Shown one piece after another: positions 43,279 to 51,191 of a DNA stretch of 63,198 nucleotides. The translations under genes were made by a program, and so were the position numbers. Below the pieces are notes generated by a model. The model worked only from the letters and a program-made list of their open reading frames with translations. It did not search any database and was not told the origin of the DNA. The DNA is from a virus. Within the stretch, counting starts at the first letter, position 1; every line of letters begins with the position of its first letter. Location of the stretch: positions 1 through 63,198 of the IMG/VR virus record IMGVR_UViG_3300028146_000011, one strand, 5' to 3'.

Positions 43279-43532
43279 GGGTTACGCTTATCCATCATCC
43301 GCCTAACTAGTTCTTTTGGAGAAAGCTCTATTGCCCCAGCCTCCACTGCCTTAGACCGTTTGGAGAGGCAGATATCAAAATGCTCCCAATAGGTACCGGG
43401 TTTTTGAATCCATCTGCGCTGGACGCCAATTTTATCAACCATCGCCAGCAGTTCATCGTGACTGTCTGCGATCATGTGACACATAATCATTCGGCCAAAT
43501 GCGGCCCCATAATTATCCACATAAACCGACAT
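43275..43532 (-). CDS. DUF4031 protein (85 aa)
   Basis: MSVYVDNYGAAFGRMIMCHM, followed by ADSHDELLAMVDKIGV, HFDICLSKR and AVEAGAIELSPKEL, follows the DUF4031 pattern very closely. These short proteins occur in many phages and bacteria with unknown role. Start overlaps the terminase-side neighbour's ATG. Confidence 0.9.
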   Translation of the reverse strand: MSVYVDNYGAAFGRMIMCHMIADSHDELLAMVDKIGVQRRWIQKPGTYWEHFDICLSKRSKAVEAGAIELSPKELVRRMMDKRNP

Positions 43533-43538
43533 AAACAG

Positions 43539-43865
43539 CTACTTAGGAGGAACCTGAGCAGATTTCTTGGTGACTAGCCCACTAGCTACATCTATAGCGC
43601 AATTACCAGTTGGACTGTAGACCAAACCGGCCTTAGAGCAGTACTTCTTGACGATCTCGTCATGCTCCATAACAATTGGGCCAGCTTCCGACTGGTAGCG
43701 CAACTGGAGAGCCTGCAACTGAGCTTCTGTGCGCTTCAGAATCTCGCGGTCAATCTGATCGACCACCACAGCAGATGGCTGACTGAACACTTTGCGCAAG
43801 CCAACACCACATAAGATGATGGCGATAGCGGCCAGTACTGGAACAAGAGTGATGCGTGTCTTCAT
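43539..43865 (-). CDS. Membrane-anchored coiled-coil protein, spanin-like candidate (108 aa)
   Basis: Starting at MKTRIT, a single N-terminal membrane segment (about 5-24) is followed by a predicted coiled coil (DQIDREILKRTEAQLQALQLRYQ) and a small C-terminal part with a Cys pair. This resembles an inner-membrane spanin (Rz) in topology, but there is no nested outer-membrane partner gene. Tentative. Confidence 0.7.
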   Translation of the reverse strand: MKTRITLVPVLAAIAIILCGVGLRKVFSQPSAVVVDQIDREILKRTEAQLQALQLRYQSEAGPIVMEHDEIVKKYCSKAGLVYSPTGNCAIDVASGLVTKKSAQVPPK

Positions 43866-43951
43866 AGAAAACACTGTAACACACTGCTGTACTATTTACA
43901 ACTAAAAACAACTAAGTGGCTGTGCGTCAGAGTGTAGTGATTACAGTTGCT

Positions 43952-46900
43952 CTAGTTGCAGAAGACTCCAGTGATAAGCCCCTGATAAAGAGTCAGTGAG
44001 CTTACATGCTGACCACCTCCACACGCTTGACTACCCGTGAGCGTGGCTGTGCCGTTGCCCTGGATAGATCCTGTGAAGTTCACAAGAGTAGTAAATGCAG
44101 TGCCACCAGCACCAGCCATAACAAACCCACCTGATCCCGAGAATATGACTGACCCACCAGTAAGAGACAGCCCATTACTGAGGTTCAGGCCAGTGAACGT
44201 ACCATTTCTACTAGAGTCCACAATCACCGTGCCGCCCATCTTATAAGATCCAGAGCCGCCCGTGACATTAAACTGACTCGCAGCGGACACATTGCCATTA
44301 CCATCCACTTGAAAATTGAAGTTAGTCGTTTGGAACCCAATAGATGAGCCGGTCACAGTTGACTGGATAGGACCGGCTGTCACAGAGCCGAATGTCACAT
44401 TAGATGCCAATCCAATAGGTTGCGGTGTGGATAGAGTGATGGTCGAACCACTTGGACTGACTATGATCTCCTGCCCAGTGCCAGCGATAGTGAGTGCCCC
44501 AGTCAAACCATTGAGGCTGCTAACAAGGCCAGCCGCAGTAGTCAGAGAGAGCCACGTAGAGCCGTTAAATACCTTCTCTACTGCTGCCCCAGTGTCCCAG
44601 TACATTGCCCCCGCGTTGAACGTATCACTAGTGCTAACAGTAGGAGTGCCGTTGTTATTACCTGTCTGTATATAGGTAGATGCAGTGAACGAGCGGGCCA
44701 GCATACCGCCAGATGGATTCTGCACAGAGTTGTACTGAGTACTCGCGTTCACGAGCACTCCCTTATCTGTCTGCAAGTACCCATTAGTGATGTTGATGCC
44801 AGCCGTGTTAGTGACAGCAGTGACGCTTAGCAACTGAGTCGAATTGTTCCAAGTGAAGTTACCAGAACCGCCAAATGCACCAGCATTGTTGAACTGAACA
44901 TTAGTGTTAGCTCCACCGGGAGTGCTACCAGAGCCAGCGACACAGGCAAATGCTGAACCATTGTGTACCTCAAGACAGGCATTAGTGGTGTCGTAGTACA
45001 GTGTGCCCGCGTGGAATGTATCTCCACTTGTGGCAGTTGGAGCAGACGTACCGAAGCCCACCTGCACATACTTAGTTGCTGTGAAGCTCTTACCAGCTAC
45101 GCCACCGCCAGGAGCCTGAATGCTGTTATATAAGGTAGCGGTGCCCACTGTCGCAAGGAATCCAGCGTCAGCTTGAACGAAGCCTGTAGCCACAGCTAGA
45201 CCGGCATTGGCAGAGCTAGATGGCGTAAGAGTGAGTAGCCGTGTGGAGGGGTTGTAGAAGAAGAAGCTGTCGCCCCCAAATGATCCACTAGAGTTGAACT
45301 GCACACTCGTATTAGATCCACCAGGACTGGTAGCACCACCAGTAGCCACTGTTACCCATGCAGACCCATTGAACACCTTGAGAGCCGTTGCACCTGTGTC
45401 GTAGTACATAGCCCCAGCATTAAACGTGTCGCCAGTTGTGACAGGGGGTATGCCAGATGAGTTACCAAGCTGCACATAGTTAGTGCCTGTGAATGACAGT
45501 GCAGCCACACCACCATGAGGAGACTGAATAGAGTTGTACTGCAAAGCGGTGGTAGGCGAAGCGTTGTTCTGCGCAAGAAAGCCTGTGTCGGACCTTATAT
45601 AACCATTCAGCACCACGATACCTGGATTCGCACCTAATCCACCCGTGGTCGTCACCTTAATGAACTTGCCGGTATTATCCCATGCGAAGTTGTCAGACCC
45701 GCCGCAAGTACCACCTCCAGCGTTGAACTGCACATCAAATGTAGACCCACCGGGAGTGCAGCCGCCACCTCCACCAGAGCCGATATTGACCCACGCCGAA
45801 CCATTGAATACACGCTCCACACCAAGAGCGGTGTCCCAATAGAGAGCACCGGCATTAAAGCTGTCGCCAGCCGTAAGTGCCGGGATACCAGAGGAGTTAC
45901 CACTCTGTATGTAGTTGATTGAAGTGAACGACTTAGCGAACATGCCAGCATTCGGCGCTTGAAACGAGTTGAACTGACCAGCAGCACAGTTGCCGCCTAC
46001 GTTCGGACACACAGCGAAGCCGCCTGAAGCATTAATAAAGAGGTTAGTGTTCAGTCCAAACGTGATGTCAGCCGCCATCGTGTTGGTAGCGCTCACCCAG
46101 AGTAGAGCAGTGTGATTGCCGAATGCAGACAGGCCAGATAGCGGTAGAGGCTGATTAGCATAGCCCAGTGGCGCAATGTTGATATACCCACCAGTCGTGC
46201 CCGCAACAGTCGGAGCAATATGGGAGCCTCTGAACAACGCACCGTCGGTATTCGTGTTGAATCCCTGCCAACTGTTCGCGGCGCTGAAGATGCCGCCAGC
46301 AGTCTGGATAAAGCCCTGATTGATACGCAGGGCCGGAGTTGAGGTGATACCTGTTATAGATAAGGTCTGTGCTACCCTATCCCACACAAAGTTAGAATCA
46401 CCTGCAAGTGACCCATTGAGGTTGTACTGCACACCACCAGTCACTGGCCCGCCTGGACCGCACCCTATAAAGGATAAGATGCCAACACCATTTGACGCTA
46501 GACAACCGGCTGCGTCCGCTGGCGGCAACGTCCAAGCTGTAGACGCAGTGATAGCAGGAGCCTTGAAGCCTAAAGTAAAGCTGCTACTGCCAGCACCATA
46601 CACACCAATCTCGTTAGTGGCGAAGAAGTTAGTTGGTGCCCATGTGGAGAAGTCAAATAGTGTGATCGCACCAAGCGTAAATGGTGACGTGATGCCGCCG
46701 CCTGTAAACTGCACATCGTACGTGCCGTTATCAGCAAAGAAGCGCCAGTAGCCAGACGTAGTTGCAGTAAAGGGATTTGACAGCGGTGTACCGGCATTAT
46801 CAGAGAAGATGTTGACCCTAGTTGTCGTGCCCGTCTGGTACACAGAGACACTGCAACCAGGATATGACTGCTGGAACTGACGTGTAGTCGGTGTGCCACC

Positions 46901-47923
46901 TGACGAGGACGAAGCATACACAGACACTCCACCCTTCTCACACCAGCCCCATGCGGCCTGTCTACCTAACACAGCGGGCGGGCCAAATAAAAGAGACAGC
47001 GAAGCCAGCCCGAAGACTGACATTTTCAATGGGTTAGTCATAGAGTCTGTAATACCTCCAATAATAGAATTGCGTTGCTGAGTCACTGTCATATAGCCAG
47101 TCAGCCCACCTGAGAACATCTGATTAGCGGTAGGTCCAAAGAAGCCAGAAGGGTTCACAGAGACGTTGACCGGAGAGACGATGTTTGCCCCTGTGAACGG
47201 ATCTGTAATCATTACACGGAAATTGGTAGGAGTGCTTAAGTATGCAGAGAAATTGAAGTTAGCTCCACCATGGGAGTTGACACCAGTGACAGTAATAGGA
47301 GTGCTGACCACATTGAATACTAGTGAGCTACCACTTACTTTGTCGCGGCAGGAGCCAAGAGCACCCACGTTATAACAGTTCACATTCAGTCCATAGTAGA
47401 AGACAACCGTGTTCTGCTCTGTGGCGTTGCCGGGATTCTGTAAGAGTCGATAGAAGCCTACCTCTGGCCCAAACTCATAACAGTTGTCAGTTGAGAAGAA
47501 CATGGACTGAATGAATGTCTGTGTAGACGGCGACGAGTTAGCCCCTAACGAGCCGGTCATAGAGAGGTTAGTGGATAGACCAGACCAATTAGATGTTGGT
47601 GTGGTAGTCGCGTCGAATGTAGTAAAGAAGCCGTACACAGGGCCAGTAACAGGACCACTCCACGTAGCTGACGATGGGTCGTATACAAAGTGGTTGTACT
47701 TCAAATTGGCATAAGTCGAGCAGTTCACAGGAGTTAGCTGGCTACCAGTCGCCTGATTAGGAAATGTAAGAAGAAACTGAGTGCCAATAGGAGGAGTCGG
47801 AGGAGGTACCGGCGAGTAAGAGAAGAAAGTCAATGATGACGGAGGTATCGGGTGCGGCTGCGTGGTGACTGTCTGTGCGTATATAAAGGATACGCAGGTG
47901 AGCACCGCTGCTAATCTCTTCAT
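43952..47923 (-). CDS. Giant exported repeat fibre protein (1323 aa)
   Basis: N-terminal signal peptide (MKRLAAVLTCVSFIYAQ) followed by a beta-rich head (about 20-490), then about four repeats of 125-135 residues. Each repeat has a PGGxxTxVQFN-like opening, an NFxWDxxxxxL segment, YNSxQxPxGG, and GDTFNAGAMYYDT...VFNGSAW closing. The end is a Gly/Ser/Thr beta region. It is likely a surface fibre or adhesin. The palindrome 47204-47216 encodes VMIT in FRVMITDPF. A signal peptide on such a fibre is unusual. Confidence 0.85.
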   Translation of the reverse strand: MKRLAAVLTCVSFIYAQTVTTQPHPIPPSSLTFFSYSPVPPPTPPIGTQFLLTFPNQATGSQLTPVNCSTYANLKYNHFVYDPSSATWSGPVTGPVYGFFTTFDATTTPTSNWSGLSTNLSMTGSLGANSSPSTQTFIQSMFFSTDNCYEFGPEVGFYRLLQNPGNATEQNTVVFYYGLNVNCYNVGALGSCRDKVSGSSLVFNVVSTPITVTGVNSHGGANFNFSAYLSTPTNFRVMITDPFTGANIVSPVNVSVNPSGFFGPTANQMFSGGLTGYMTVTQQRNSIIGGITDSMTNPLKMSVFGLASLSLLFGPPAVLGRQAAWGWCEKGGVSVYASSSSGGTPTTRQFQQSYPGCSVSVYQTGTTTRVNIFSDNAGTPLSNPFTATTSGYWRFFADNGTYDVQFTGGGITSPFTLGAITLFDFSTWAPTNFFATNEIGVYGAGSSSFTLGFKAPAITASTAWTLPPADAAGCLASNGVGILSFIGCGPGGPVTGGVQYNLNGSLAGDSNFVWDRVAQTLSITGITSTPALRINQGFIQTAGGIFSAANSWQGFNTNTDGALFRGSHIAPTVAGTTGGYINIAPLGYANQPLPLSGLSAFGNHTALLWVSATNTMAADITFGLNTNLFINASGGFAVCPNVGGNCAAGQFNSFQAPNAGMFAKSFTSINYIQSGNSSGIPALTAGDSFNAGALYWDTALGVERVFNGSAWVNIGSGGGGGCTPGGSTFDVQFNAGGGTCGGSDNFAWDNTGKFIKVTTTGGLGANPGIVVLNGYIRSDTGFLAQNNASPTTALQYNSIQSPHGGVAALSFTGTNYVQLGNSSGIPPVTTGDTFNAGAMYYDTGATALKVFNGSAWVTVATGGATSPGGSNTSVQFNSSGSFGGDSFFFYNPSTRLLTLTPSSSANAGLAVATGFVQADAGFLATVGTATLYNSIQAPGGGVAGKSFTATKYVQVGFGTSAPTATSGDTFHAGTLYYDTTNACLEVHNGSAFACVAGSGSTPGGANTNVQFNNAGAFGGSGNFTWNNSTQLLSVTAVTNTAGINITNGYLQTDKGVLVNASTQYNSVQNPSGGMLARSFTASTYIQTGNNNGTPTVSTSDTFNAGAMYWDTGAAVEKVFNGSTWLSLTTAAGLVSSLNGLTGALTIAGTGQEIIVSPSGSTITLSTPQPIGLASNVTFGSVTAGPIQSTVTGSSIGFQTTNFNFQVDGNGNVSAASQFNVTGGSGSYKMGGTVIVDSSRNGTFTGLNLSNGLSLTGGSVIFSGSGGFVMAGAGGTAFTTLVNFTGSIQGNGTATLTGSQACGGGQHVSSLTLYQGLITGVFCN

Positions 47924-47956
47924 GCCTTATAGCCTAGAACATAAGACTAGATTAGT

Positions 47957-47971
47957 CCATAGACACGAAAC
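47957..47971. repeat. 15-bp direct repeat, left copy
   Basis: CCATAGACACGAAAC occurs here and again at 48436-48450 in the same orientation, flanking the HAD-like gene. It may be a recombination scar or a shared leader element. The two copies are exact. Confidence 0.8.
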
Positions 47972-47986
47972 TCAGTCTATATGCCC

Positions 47987-48403
47987 CTATACAAAGATGA
48001 CTAAGTTAGGCTCTGCCCATAAACCGCGCAGTGTCTCAGCAGTAATAAGCACAGCGTTGATTCCGGCGTCCCTTGCCGCCTGCACATTTTCTATCCTATC
48101 GTCAAAGAAGCTATTAGCTTTTATCTGCACCAACACAGCAGCCTTCCACTTAGCTATCTCCTCACCACTGTGATCCCACGCAATATGCAGAGCAGTGTAA
48201 GGTACACCTAACTCAGCGGCAATAACCGGGTAGGGTTTGCCAGACAATCCTTCTATTTTTGCCTCTGGATCGCCAGTGCCGGAGATGATGTGCACCTCAT
48301 GTCCCTTCTCGTAAACACGATTTGCGTGAGCACGTAACTCTGGAAAAGTATCCAAGCATCCACACCAGTCGTAGGCAAACACTAATCTAGACTTATCTTC
48401 CAT
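47987..48403 (-). CDS. HAD-like hydrolase with altered catalytic motif (138 aa)
   Basis: Motif I reads YDWCGCLDT: the first Asp is kept but the usual second Asp is Cys, so phosphatase activity is doubtful. Motif III/IV appears as FFDDRIENVQAARDAG with GINAVLI, typical of HAD folds. Start at MEDKSR, next to the palindrome 48406-48418. Flanked by 15-bp direct repeats and a hairpin, this gene looks like a stand-alone cargo (moron) set among virion genes. Confidence 0.78.
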   Translation of the reverse strand: MEDKSRLVFAYDWCGCLDTFPELRAHANRVYEKGHEVHIISGTGDPEAKIEGLSGKPYPVIAAELGVPYTALHIAWDHSGEEIAKWKAAVLVQIKANSFFDDRIENVQAARDAGINAVLITAETLRGLWAEPNLVIFV

Positions 48404-48435
48404 ACTGTAATTATTACAGATAAACAAAAAGCCAG

Positions 48436-48450
48436 CCATAGACACGAAAC
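48436..48450. repeat. 15-bp direct repeat, right copy
   Basis: Exact second copy of CCATAGACACGAAAC (first at 47957-47971). It runs directly into the left arm of the stem-loop at 48448-48489. Confidence 0.8.
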
Positions 48451-48489
48451 CCCGGCCACATGACGCGGTAAACGTGTGTAGCCGGGGTT
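48448..48489 (-). other. Long stem-loop upstream of the HAD gene
   Basis: Perfect arms AACCCCGGC (48448-48456) and GCCGGGGTT (48481-48489) around a 24-nt loop that holds a second short stem (CAC/GTG). On the minus strand it lies between the virion gene 48576-48941 and the HAD gene. It has no proper U-tract, so it is more likely a processing or pausing element than a full terminator. The exact palindrome 48553-48565 is nearby. Confidence 0.55.
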
Positions 48490-48575
48490 CCGTGGGTTGA
48501 TGCCCAAGGAGTGAACATCTCTACGCTACTACGTCATCTCCTTATTGGCAAGTGTAATCATTACACACACCTCCA

Positions 48576-48941
48576 TTACTGCGGAGTGGGTGTACCGAAC
48601 GTGAACACGATTGAGGCAGCAACCGGAGGAGGCGGCGGCGGTGCAGCAGTGGTGACGATAGTTGCTACACCCTGAACCTTCTCCGTCGTGCTGCCGTCCG
48701 GCTCTGTCGCAATTGCTACCTCTGTTAGAGTCGCTGTACCAACTCCAACGCCAGTGATGATCGCGCCGCCCGGTACATTCGGGTCAGCCGCGACAGTAAA
48801 GATAGTGTTGTCGGATGAGGTGTACTGTTGACCTGACAGCTTGGCCGCACTCGGGATTGGTAACCCGTCTGGACCCAACTGTGCTGTCACAGCATTACCA
48901 ACTACCGACGCCTTCTCTGTTGAAAGCATTGTGAACTGCAT
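48576..48941 (-). CDS. Small Ig-like/beta virion protein (121 aa)
   Basis: Start at MQFTMLS, with AGGAG 7 bp upstream. The pattern of strands, ATLTEVA, and a C-terminal proline run (PPPPPP) before a final strand suggests a bacterial Ig-like fold of the kind found as decoration on heads or tails. Confidence 0.72.
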   Translation of the reverse strand: MQFTMLSTEKASVVGNAVTAQLGPDGLPIPSAAKLSGQQYTSSDNTIFTVAADPNVPGGAIITGVGVGTATLTEVAIATEPDGSTTEKVQGVATIVTTAAPPPPPPVAASIVFTFGTPTPQ

Positions 48942-49100
48942 GAAGTCTCCTGATATTTGGTTTTGGTTTACTGAAAACGTGAACCGTAGTCGGTGAGCAC
49001 GGTGATGATGCCGCCACTCACGCTCCCATAGTTCATGAAAGAGTTTGTCAATGTCGTGGAGTGTTAGTCGCTCCATACCACCTCCAGGGTACCACAAGTA
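48942..49100. other. Intergenic stretch, possible tiny ORF
   Basis: About 160 bp. No convincing gene longer than 30 codons. On the minus strand a 22-codon frame beginning MNYGSVSGGIIT and ending shortly before the 48941 start looks vaguely coding but has no ribosome-binding site. It may be a relic. Confidence 0.3.
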
Positions 49101-49406
49101 CTAAGTGGTGCCCGACTTCTTAGCAGCGAGTGTAATCGTTACAGTCGCCCCGTCTAACCTATCCAACAGGACAGAGAGTTGGGGCACTAAGTTAGCTACC
49201 ACTTCTCGTAGCTTATCCACTTCAGTGAGTAGAGGCTGCTCAGCCTGTTGAATAGATGTGAGTGCGTCTGCAATCACCCTAGATAGAACAGGAGTGAGTT
49301 GTGTAATAAGGTGGTCCTCAAGCTGAATACCAGCAGACTGCGCCTGTACCAAGCCGTCAGACACTACCTTATTAAGATCCAAGCCAGCGACACTCAGCAG
49401 ACTCAT
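49101..49406 (-). CDS. Small helical virion-operon protein (101 aa)
   Basis: A helical protein with a regular hydrophobic pattern (VLSRVIADALTSIQQAEQPLLTEVDKL...). The near-palindrome 49131-49143 lies in frame and encodes VTIT (GATVTITLAAKK). Overlaps the upstream gene by 4 bp. Confidence 0.75.
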   Translation of the reverse strand: MSLLSVAGLDLNKVVSDGLVQAQSAGIQLEDHLITQLTPVLSRVIADALTSIQQAEQPLLTEVDKLREVVANLVPQLSVLLDRLDGATVTITLAAKKSGTT

Positions 49407-49918
49407 GACACCTTCACCCCAGGCACAGTCAGAAGCAGACCGTATAGCTTGGCCAGCTTGTTGTCGATCCCATCGAGTCTCGCCGCCAGTGCCGGATCAA
49501 GTGGAGACTGAGTGCGATTCGGATTGTCTGGACCAAGGCCGCCCTGAGTCGGCAATACGTTAGGAGCGGGTTGAAGCGTCAGTAGTGTGCCTGCTGGGAA
49601 GTTGGCGGTGTGTATTGGAAGCACTGGGTCGTCTGGCCACACCTGCATCTGAGGCAGAGGCGGTAAGCTGCTCACAGCATCCGCGATTGGCTTACCGTTG
49701 AACTGTGGCTCACCAGCGTCGATGGCACGCTGTACTGACGAGACGTAGCCGTTGTACTCGCTTACGGCTTTGAGATTGGTTGCGTTGCCGTCTGCCTGCT
49801 CACTGATCCTACGTGATGCAGCGGCGTACTTCTTTGAATCATCAAAGATGCTGAGTGCTACCTGCTTACCAGAGGCATCAATGTACCTGATAGTTCCATC
49901 TGGAGACTCTGTAATCAT
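49403..49918 (-). CDS. First gene of the leftward virion operon (171 aa)
   Basis: Begins MITESPDGTIRYIDASGKQVAL; the ATG lies in a half-palindrome (TGTAATCAT, 49910-49918). The middle is charged and helical, the C-terminal half Pro/Asn-rich. The exact palindrome 49936-49948 lies 17 bp upstream. Its role is unknown; the whole late operon appears to start here. Confidence 0.78.
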   Translation of the reverse strand: MITESPDGTIRYIDASGKQVALSIFDDSKKYAAASRRISEQADGNATNLKAVSEYNGYVSSVQRAIDAGEPQFNGKPIADAVSSLPPLPQMQVWPDDPVLPIHTANFPAGTLLTLQPAPNVLPTQGGLGPDNPNRTQSPLDPALAARLDGIDNKLAKLYGLLLTVPGVKVS

Positions 49919-50012
49919 GTGTCCTCTCTTCTGAGTGTAATCATTACACCCAAGAACAGAGTATCACGACTGCCCCTTCTTATATGGTCGCTACATACTA
50001 CCATCTATATAT

Positions 50013-50029
50013 GACACGCTTCGCGCGTC
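50013..50029. other. GAA-triloop mini-hairpin
   Basis: GACACGC-TTC-GCGCGTC; on the minus strand this contains CGCGAAGCG, the exceptionally stable d(GCGAAGC) type of DNA mini-hairpin. One A-C mismatch lies in the stem. It belongs to a set of such elements in 50.0-55.9 kb. Confidence 0.55.
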
Positions 50030-50074
50030 ACACATATCTGGTGTACGTAGCTCCCATCCGCTCAGCTTTTGGAC

Positions 50075-50111
50075 AATAAAAAAGGCCAGTCGCCGCGTAG
50101 ACGAACTGGCC
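50075..50111 (-). terminator. Rho-independent terminator (leftward)
   Basis: Minus strand: GGCCAGT ... ACTGGCC (arms 50105-50111 and 50084-50090) followed directly by TTTTTTATTG (50075-50083). A strong intrinsic terminator. It ends the short transcript from the promoter 50220-50249 before the virion operon. Confidence 0.85.
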
Positions 50112-50213
50112 AATCTCTCCTGTAGGAAGACTACTGAACCGCCCCCCTTATCGGTATCTGCTGCCTCGCCAGTGGCTCGGCAGCATCTACCTACCCCAAA
50201 TAAGGAAGGGATG
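50077..50213 (-). ncRNA. Candidate small structured RNA (about 137 nt)
   Basis: It runs from the predicted start near 50213 to the terminator at 50075-50111 with no gene in any frame. Inside, TGCTGCC/GGCAGCA arms (50159-50165 and 50179-50185) enclose a second stem GCC-AGT-GGC (50168-50176) with a symmetric two-base bulge, giving a stacked hairpin. A promoter, a compact fold and a strong terminator together suggest a stand-alone small RNA or an antitermination/attenuation leader for the virion operon. No known family is recognised. Confidence 0.65.
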
Positions 50214-50219
50214 TCTTAT

Positions 50220-50249
50220 ACTTTAATGCTTGTCAAGTGGGTTTGTCAA
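50220..50249 (-). promoter_or_regulatory. Promoter of the small RNA (leftward)
   Basis: Minus-strand TTGACA (50244-50249), 18 bp, TAAAGT (50220-50225). A second TTGACA lies at 50231-50236 without a matching -10. The predicted start is near 50213. Confidence 0.6.
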
Positions 50250-50382
50250 TAGTTTTACAATCTTTTTTTATCCTTATTTTTACAGCTATTTTTGACTGTA
50301 TCTAAATGTAATTATTACACTTGGTAGTCTGCGCACATAGTGTATTTTGCTCAGCTATAAATGTAGTTACAAAAAGCTGTGT

Positions 50383-50405
50383 TATACTCTCTGCCGAGGT
50401 GACCC
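50383..50405 (+). promoter_or_regulatory. Rightward -10 box and ribosome-binding site
   Basis: TATACT (50383-50388) is a good -10 box; a convincing -35 box 17 bp upstream is lacking. GAGGT at 50396-50400 is the ribosome-binding site for the ATG at 50406, so the 5' leader would be very short. The palindrome 50307-50319 lies about 65 bp upstream. Confidence 0.5.
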
Positions 50406-50669
50406 ATGTGTATGACGATGACCCTATGCCACCGTTGCGGTCGCCCCGTAAACGGTAATTTGGACATGTGTGTTCTATGTGGTGCATCACTCGGTGAAGT
50501 GTATAGCCAACTTTTTGTAGTGCGCCAGTCTAACCCGCCTACTCATAGACCACTCACTCCTCAACATAGCCCCGAGCCGAGCGTACTAGGGGCCGCGAAG
50601 CGGACCCGTACGCGAGGCGAGGGGGAAATATTAACACACCACAATATAACTATGCGTGTGTCGGCTTAG
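50406..50669 (+). CDS. Zinc-ribbon protein, first rightward gene of the hub (87 aa)
   Basis: CHRCGRPVNGNLDMCVLCGASLGE (interrupted; Cys at about 8, 11, 22 and 25) is a C4 zinc ribbon. The second half is Pro/Arg-rich and covers a hairpin at 50581-50613, so it may be poorly structured. A DNA-binding or adaptor role is possible but not shown. Confidence 0.78.
   Translation: MCMTMTLCHRCGRPVNGNLDMCVLCGASLGEVYSQLFVVRQSNPPTHRPLTPQHSPEPSVLGAAKRTRTRGEGEILTHHNITMRVSA
50581..50613. other. Long hairpin with GAA triloop
   Basis: GCGTAC ... GTACGC outer arms (50581-50586 and 50608-50613), inner GGG/CCC and CCGC-GAA-GCGG. It lies inside the 3' part of the zinc-ribbon gene and contains a GCGAAGC-type core, like 50013-50029 and 55866-55880. 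Confidence 0.6.
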
Positions 50670-50689
50670 TTGAACGTGTTCAGAGTGTA

Positions 50690-50896
50690 ATGATTACACT
50701 ACACCCCATGTTGCAACTGTCTAATAAAGGGCTAACTGATGCAGCGGTACGCTCTGCCTGTCAAGATATCGAGCAAGCTGAGCAAGAATCTAAGAACTAC
50801 GCACTTTACTATGTGCAGACGTTTGAGAAACCTTGTTTGCTTGGCCCTTTTAACTGGGGGTATGGTAGTCCAGATCTACCTGAAGACGATTATTAG
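50690..50896 (+). CDS. Small hypothetical protein (68 aa)
   Basis: The ATG at 50690 is formed by the palindrome 50686-50698 (M-I-T). A downstream ATG (50708, MLQLSNKG) would exclude it. The product has an N-terminal helix, aromatic residues (NYALYYV) and a GPFNWGYG segment. Function unknown. Confidence 0.7.
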   Translation: MITLHPMLQLSNKGLTDAAVRSACQDIEQAEQESKNYALYYVQTFEKPCLLGPFNWGYGSPDLPEDDY

Positions 50897-51191
50897 TTAG
50901 TTTTACAACTGTCCACTTTCATTTTTTATTCAGCTGTACTCACCCGGCGCCTCTCCCCCGCACATCCCCCCACCCACCCCTTAAACAATGGATTCAATCA
51001 ATCGTTTGAAAGTGTAATGATTACACTGCGCCTCGCATGGCAGGCAGGCTAGACGGTGACACGCCGGACTGCCTGACAGACCATCCCAATCTGGCCAGCC
51101 TATGCCGTCATACGCTCGCGTAGCGAGCGGATGGCGAGCATACACTACGTAGTAGTGTATGCGAGCAGGCATATAAGAACGGTCGCAGCGA
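50897..51191. other. Intergenic region with palindrome and two triloop hairpins
   Basis: No convincing gene. It holds an exact palindrome (51013-51025) and two perfect hairpins with GTA loops: CGCTCGC/GCGAGCG at 51113-51129 and GCATACACTAC/GTAGTGTATGC at 51138-51162. A C-rich stretch lies at 50940-50985. It could be an origin or a termination zone between small transcripts. Confidence 0.55.

Noticed and set aside
13790-47890. TATATAAAGGA words at 13794 and 47879 as late promoters
   Set aside because: Both are in the middle or at the beginning of real coding sequence and encode ordinary residues (Y-I-K-D; S-F-I-Y-A); no consistent spacing to genes.
48942-49097. N-terminal extension of the 48576-48941 gene
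   Set aside because: The long open frame back to 49097 ignores a good AGGAG-ATG at 48941, and the extra residues lack similarity to the mature part.
50590-51162. N4-type hairpin promoters
   Set aside because: The triloop hairpins recall phage N4 virion-polymerase promoters, but no N4-like giant RNA polymerase gene is present in the genome.
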